Assembly: GCA_019911785.1 (NCBI GenBank)
Contig: JAIOJM010000043.1
Coordinates: 1-6,276 of the forward strand
Length of the DNA: 6,276 nucleotides
Direction of reading: 5' to 3'
Source: Sulfuricella sp.
GTDB taxonomy: Bacteria; Pseudomonadota; Gammaproteobacteria; Burkholderiales; Sulfuricellaceae
Position numbers and translations under genes: made by a program. The notes under the pieces were generated by a model. The model ran no database searches and was not told the origin of the DNA. It worked only from the letters and a program-made list of their open reading frames with translations. This document shows positions 4,935-6,276 of the stretch, in pieces. The first letter of the stretch is position 1. The number at the start of each line of letters is the position of its first letter.

Positions 4935-5405
4935 ATGTTAAATTCAAAAACACTATTGCTGGCGCATCACGGGACGGCGGGAGCCTTGCTGGCCGAGGCG
5001 CTGGCACTGGATATTGCTGTTCCCGGCCAAACCCTGATCGTGCATCTGCTGGTCGTGCCCGACTTCTGGGCGGGCATGCAGGGGGACGACTGGCTGAACA
5101 ACGCTTCGACTCGGGACACCTTCGGCAGTTATGTGGAAGGGCTCCTGGAAAAGGATGTCGCGCAACAGTTGCGCGCGCTTGAGGGACGCTGCGCGGAACG
5201 CGGGATTGCCTACAAATCCGTCATGCGCTATGGCGACCCGGCGGAGTGCCTGGTGGAGACGGCAGCGCATGAAGGCGCTTCGATGGCGGTGATCGGCCCG
5301 CCTCGATCCAAGGGCGCGCCCGGCTACCGTTCGCGCATGGATCTGGAGAAGCTGGCGCGCGGGTTGCAGGTGCCGCTGGTGGTGGCGGCGCGCGCTGCAT
5401 CATGA
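4935..5405 (+). CDS. Universal stress protein (UspA-like), degenerate nucleotide motif
   Basis: A 156-residue predicted cytoplasmic protein with the alternating strand/helix pattern of a UspA domain: TLLLAHHGTAGA (6-17), TLIVHLLVVPDFW (33-45), RYGDPAECLVETA (98-110), ASMAVIGPPRSKG (115-127) and LQVPLVVAARA (144-154). The G-x2-G-x9-G(S/T) ATP motif is missing; the matching region reads GPPRSKGAPGYRSRM, so it is probably a non-ATP-binding member. The start has only GGTG (4927-4930) as a weak Shine-Dalgarno site, next to the terminator T-run, and no earlier in-frame start exists before the hairpin. Its last codons overlap the next gene by ATGA (5402-5405), which implies translational coupling. 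It is the second Usp domain in the window, after the kinase fusion. Confidence 0.83.
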   Translation: MLNSKTLLLAHHGTAGALLAEALALDIAVPGQTLIVHLLVVPDFWAGMQGDDWLNNASTRDTFGSYVEGLLEKDVAQQLRALEGRCAERGIAYKSVMRYGDPAECLVETAAHEGASMAVIGPPRSKGAPGYRSRMDLEKLARGLQVPLVVAARAAS

Positions 5406-6073
5406 GCGTAAGCGCGGCCATGGCCGGAAATTCCGCCTCGATTGCTGCAAGCGATGAAGATGCCGCCTGGGTCAGCGTGGATTTGCCGCTGCCGTCGGGC
5501 GAACTGTTCGCTTCTCTCCAACATCTTGAACGCCTGTTCGGTCTCAATCCTTATCTCGAAATCGAATCCTGGCAGGAGGAAAACCCGGGGCAGCTTTACC
5601 TGGGCAAGCAGGTCCGCCTCGAGTCGGTGAATGAAATGAACGGCCTGCGACAGAGCGCGACCCTGACCGTGACCGGACTGCAGCCGGGGGCATCGTTCAC
5701 CCTGGACTACGCTGGCGGGCTGAAGCAGGCCACCGTGGTTTCAGTGCAGGAGCTTGCCCCCTCCTCCTCCCGGCTGGTGGTGAAGGACTGTTATCCGGCA
5801 CAGATCGACGCGGTCGAGCGGGAAGCGCGCGTGGGCGAAGTGGACAAGAGCCTGGTGCCGTGGGGCGCCGCCATCCGCGGTTATTTTCTTGGCCGCGTGC
5901 GGTGGGGATGGCTGCCTTTCTACGGCTGGTTTCAGGAGCGATTCTGGCTTAAAATGCCACCACGCCAGCGCCGCATCGCCCGCCTGATCATCTGGACTAC
6001 GGCGCTGGAATTCGTGGTATTCCTGTTCGTCTTTATCATTTACTGGCTGGAGCTGGGCCGCGGCCATCTATGA
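5402..6073 (+). CDS. SRPBCC-like protein with C-terminal membrane anchor
   Basis: A 223-residue protein. After a variable Ala/Ser-rich start (1-22), residues about 23-150 show a pattern typical of the SRPBCC/START-like fold: VSVDLPLPSGELFASLQHLERLFGLNP (24-50, including the first helix), then repeated strands (QLYLGKQVRLESV, SATLTVTGL, SFTLDYAGGL, SRLVVKDCYP). Residues 151-190 are Trp/Arg-rich (GRVRWGWLPFYGWF), and 195-216 form one strong membrane helix, leaving a short charged tail. The fold assignment comes from pattern only and I know no specific name. SRPBCC domains usually bind hydrophobic ligands; this one would be held at the inner membrane, with its binding domain probably in the cytoplasm because no signal peptide is seen. 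ATGA overlaps at both ends couple it to the Usp gene and to rdgB. Confidence 0.7.
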   Translation: MSVSAAMAGNSASIAASDEDAAWVSVDLPLPSGELFASLQHLERLFGLNPYLEIESWQEENPGQLYLGKQVRLESVNEMNGLRQSATLTVTGLQPGASFTLDYAGGLKQATVVSVQELAPSSSRLVVKDCYPAQIDAVEREARVGEVDKSLVPWGAAIRGYFLGRVRWGWLPFYGWFQERFWLKMPPRQRRIARLIIWTTALEFVVFLFVFIIYWLELGRGHL

Positions 6074-6276
6074 AAAAACTCGTCATCGCCTCCAACAACC
6101 CCGGCAAACTGCGCGAAATCGGCGCCATTCTCGCGCCACTGGATTTCGAGGTTTTCCCACAATCCGCCTTCAACATCCCCGAAGCGGAAGAGCCTTATTG
6201 CACCTTCATCGAGAACTGCCTGACCAAGGCGCGCCACGCCTCGGCCCATTCCGGCCTGCCCGCCCTGGCGGACGAT
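6070..6276 (+). CDS. rdgB: RdgB/HAM1 non-canonical purine NTP pyrophosphatase, 5' part
   Basis: The first 69 codons are present and the gene continues past the window edge; the full family length is near 200 residues. The N-terminus has the HAM1 signature SNNPGKLREI (8-17), with the substrate-binding Asn and Lys, followed by PEAEEPYCTFIENCLTKARHA (36-56) and PALADD (64-69), which aligns with the PAIADD active-site stretch of E. coli RdgB. The enzyme hydrolyses ITP, dITP and XTP to monophosphates and pyrophosphate, keeping deaminated purines out of DNA and RNA. The start codon overlaps the stop of the preceding gene as ATGA (6070-6073), so its translation is likely coupled to that gene. Its position after a Usp/SRPBCC pair differs from the E. 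coli arrangement next to hemW. Confidence 0.95.
   Translation, partial: MKKLVIASNNPGKLREIGAILAPLDFEVFPQSAFNIPEAEEPYCTFIENCLTKARHASAHSGLPALADD

Overview
The window is a compact, GC-rich stretch of bacterial chromosome with every gene on the + strand. The coding density, ATGA-type overlaps, strong Shine-Dalgarno sites and protein styles suggest a proteobacterium. A betaproteobacterium of the sulfur- or iron-oxidising Nitrosomonadales kind is my best guess, but this is inference from gene content and not from a marker gene.

Layout. (1) 17-760 encodes a YfcE/MJ0936-type calcineurin-like metallophosphoesterase. (2) 762-902 is a 141-bp hairpin-forming MITE-like element with 21-bp terminal inverted repeats and a 4-bp TGAT target duplication. 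It sits exactly between the stop codon of the phosphoesterase and the start codon of the next gene. (3) 905-2311 encodes a Hanks-type Ser/Thr kinase fused to a C-terminal universal stress protein (UspA) domain. (4) 2312-2496 is an AT-rich intergenic region with a perfect 13-bp palindrome and a good sigma70-like promoter. (5) 2497-2952 encodes an exported single-domain rhodanese with an unusual active loop. (6) 3049-4728 encodes an enlarged YeiH/UPF0324-family putative sulfate exporter. (7) 4744-4869 encodes a 41-residue single-span membrane protein, followed by a strong intrinsic terminator at 4884-4926. (8) 4935-6276 is a tightly coupled run: a degenerate UspA protein, a membrane-anchored SRPBCC-like protein and the 5' part of rdgB (ITP/XTP pyrophosphatase), joined by two ATGA overlaps.

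How the genes may work together. The first pair looks like a phosphatase and kinase that were once translationally coupled through a TGATG overlap and are now separated by the inserted hairpin. The hairpin supplies a new ribosome-binding site for the kinase and can also mask it. The middle unit (exported rhodanese, YeiH-like transporter, small membrane protein) reads as one transcription unit ending at the terminator, and its content points to sulfur-compound handling at the inner membrane. The last unit combines stress-protein and nucleotide-pool sanitation functions. The most distinctive items are the MITE at the stop/start junction, the YeiH homologue with an N-terminal two-helix extension and a roughly 100-residue hydrophilic insert, and the small protein encoded directly behind it.
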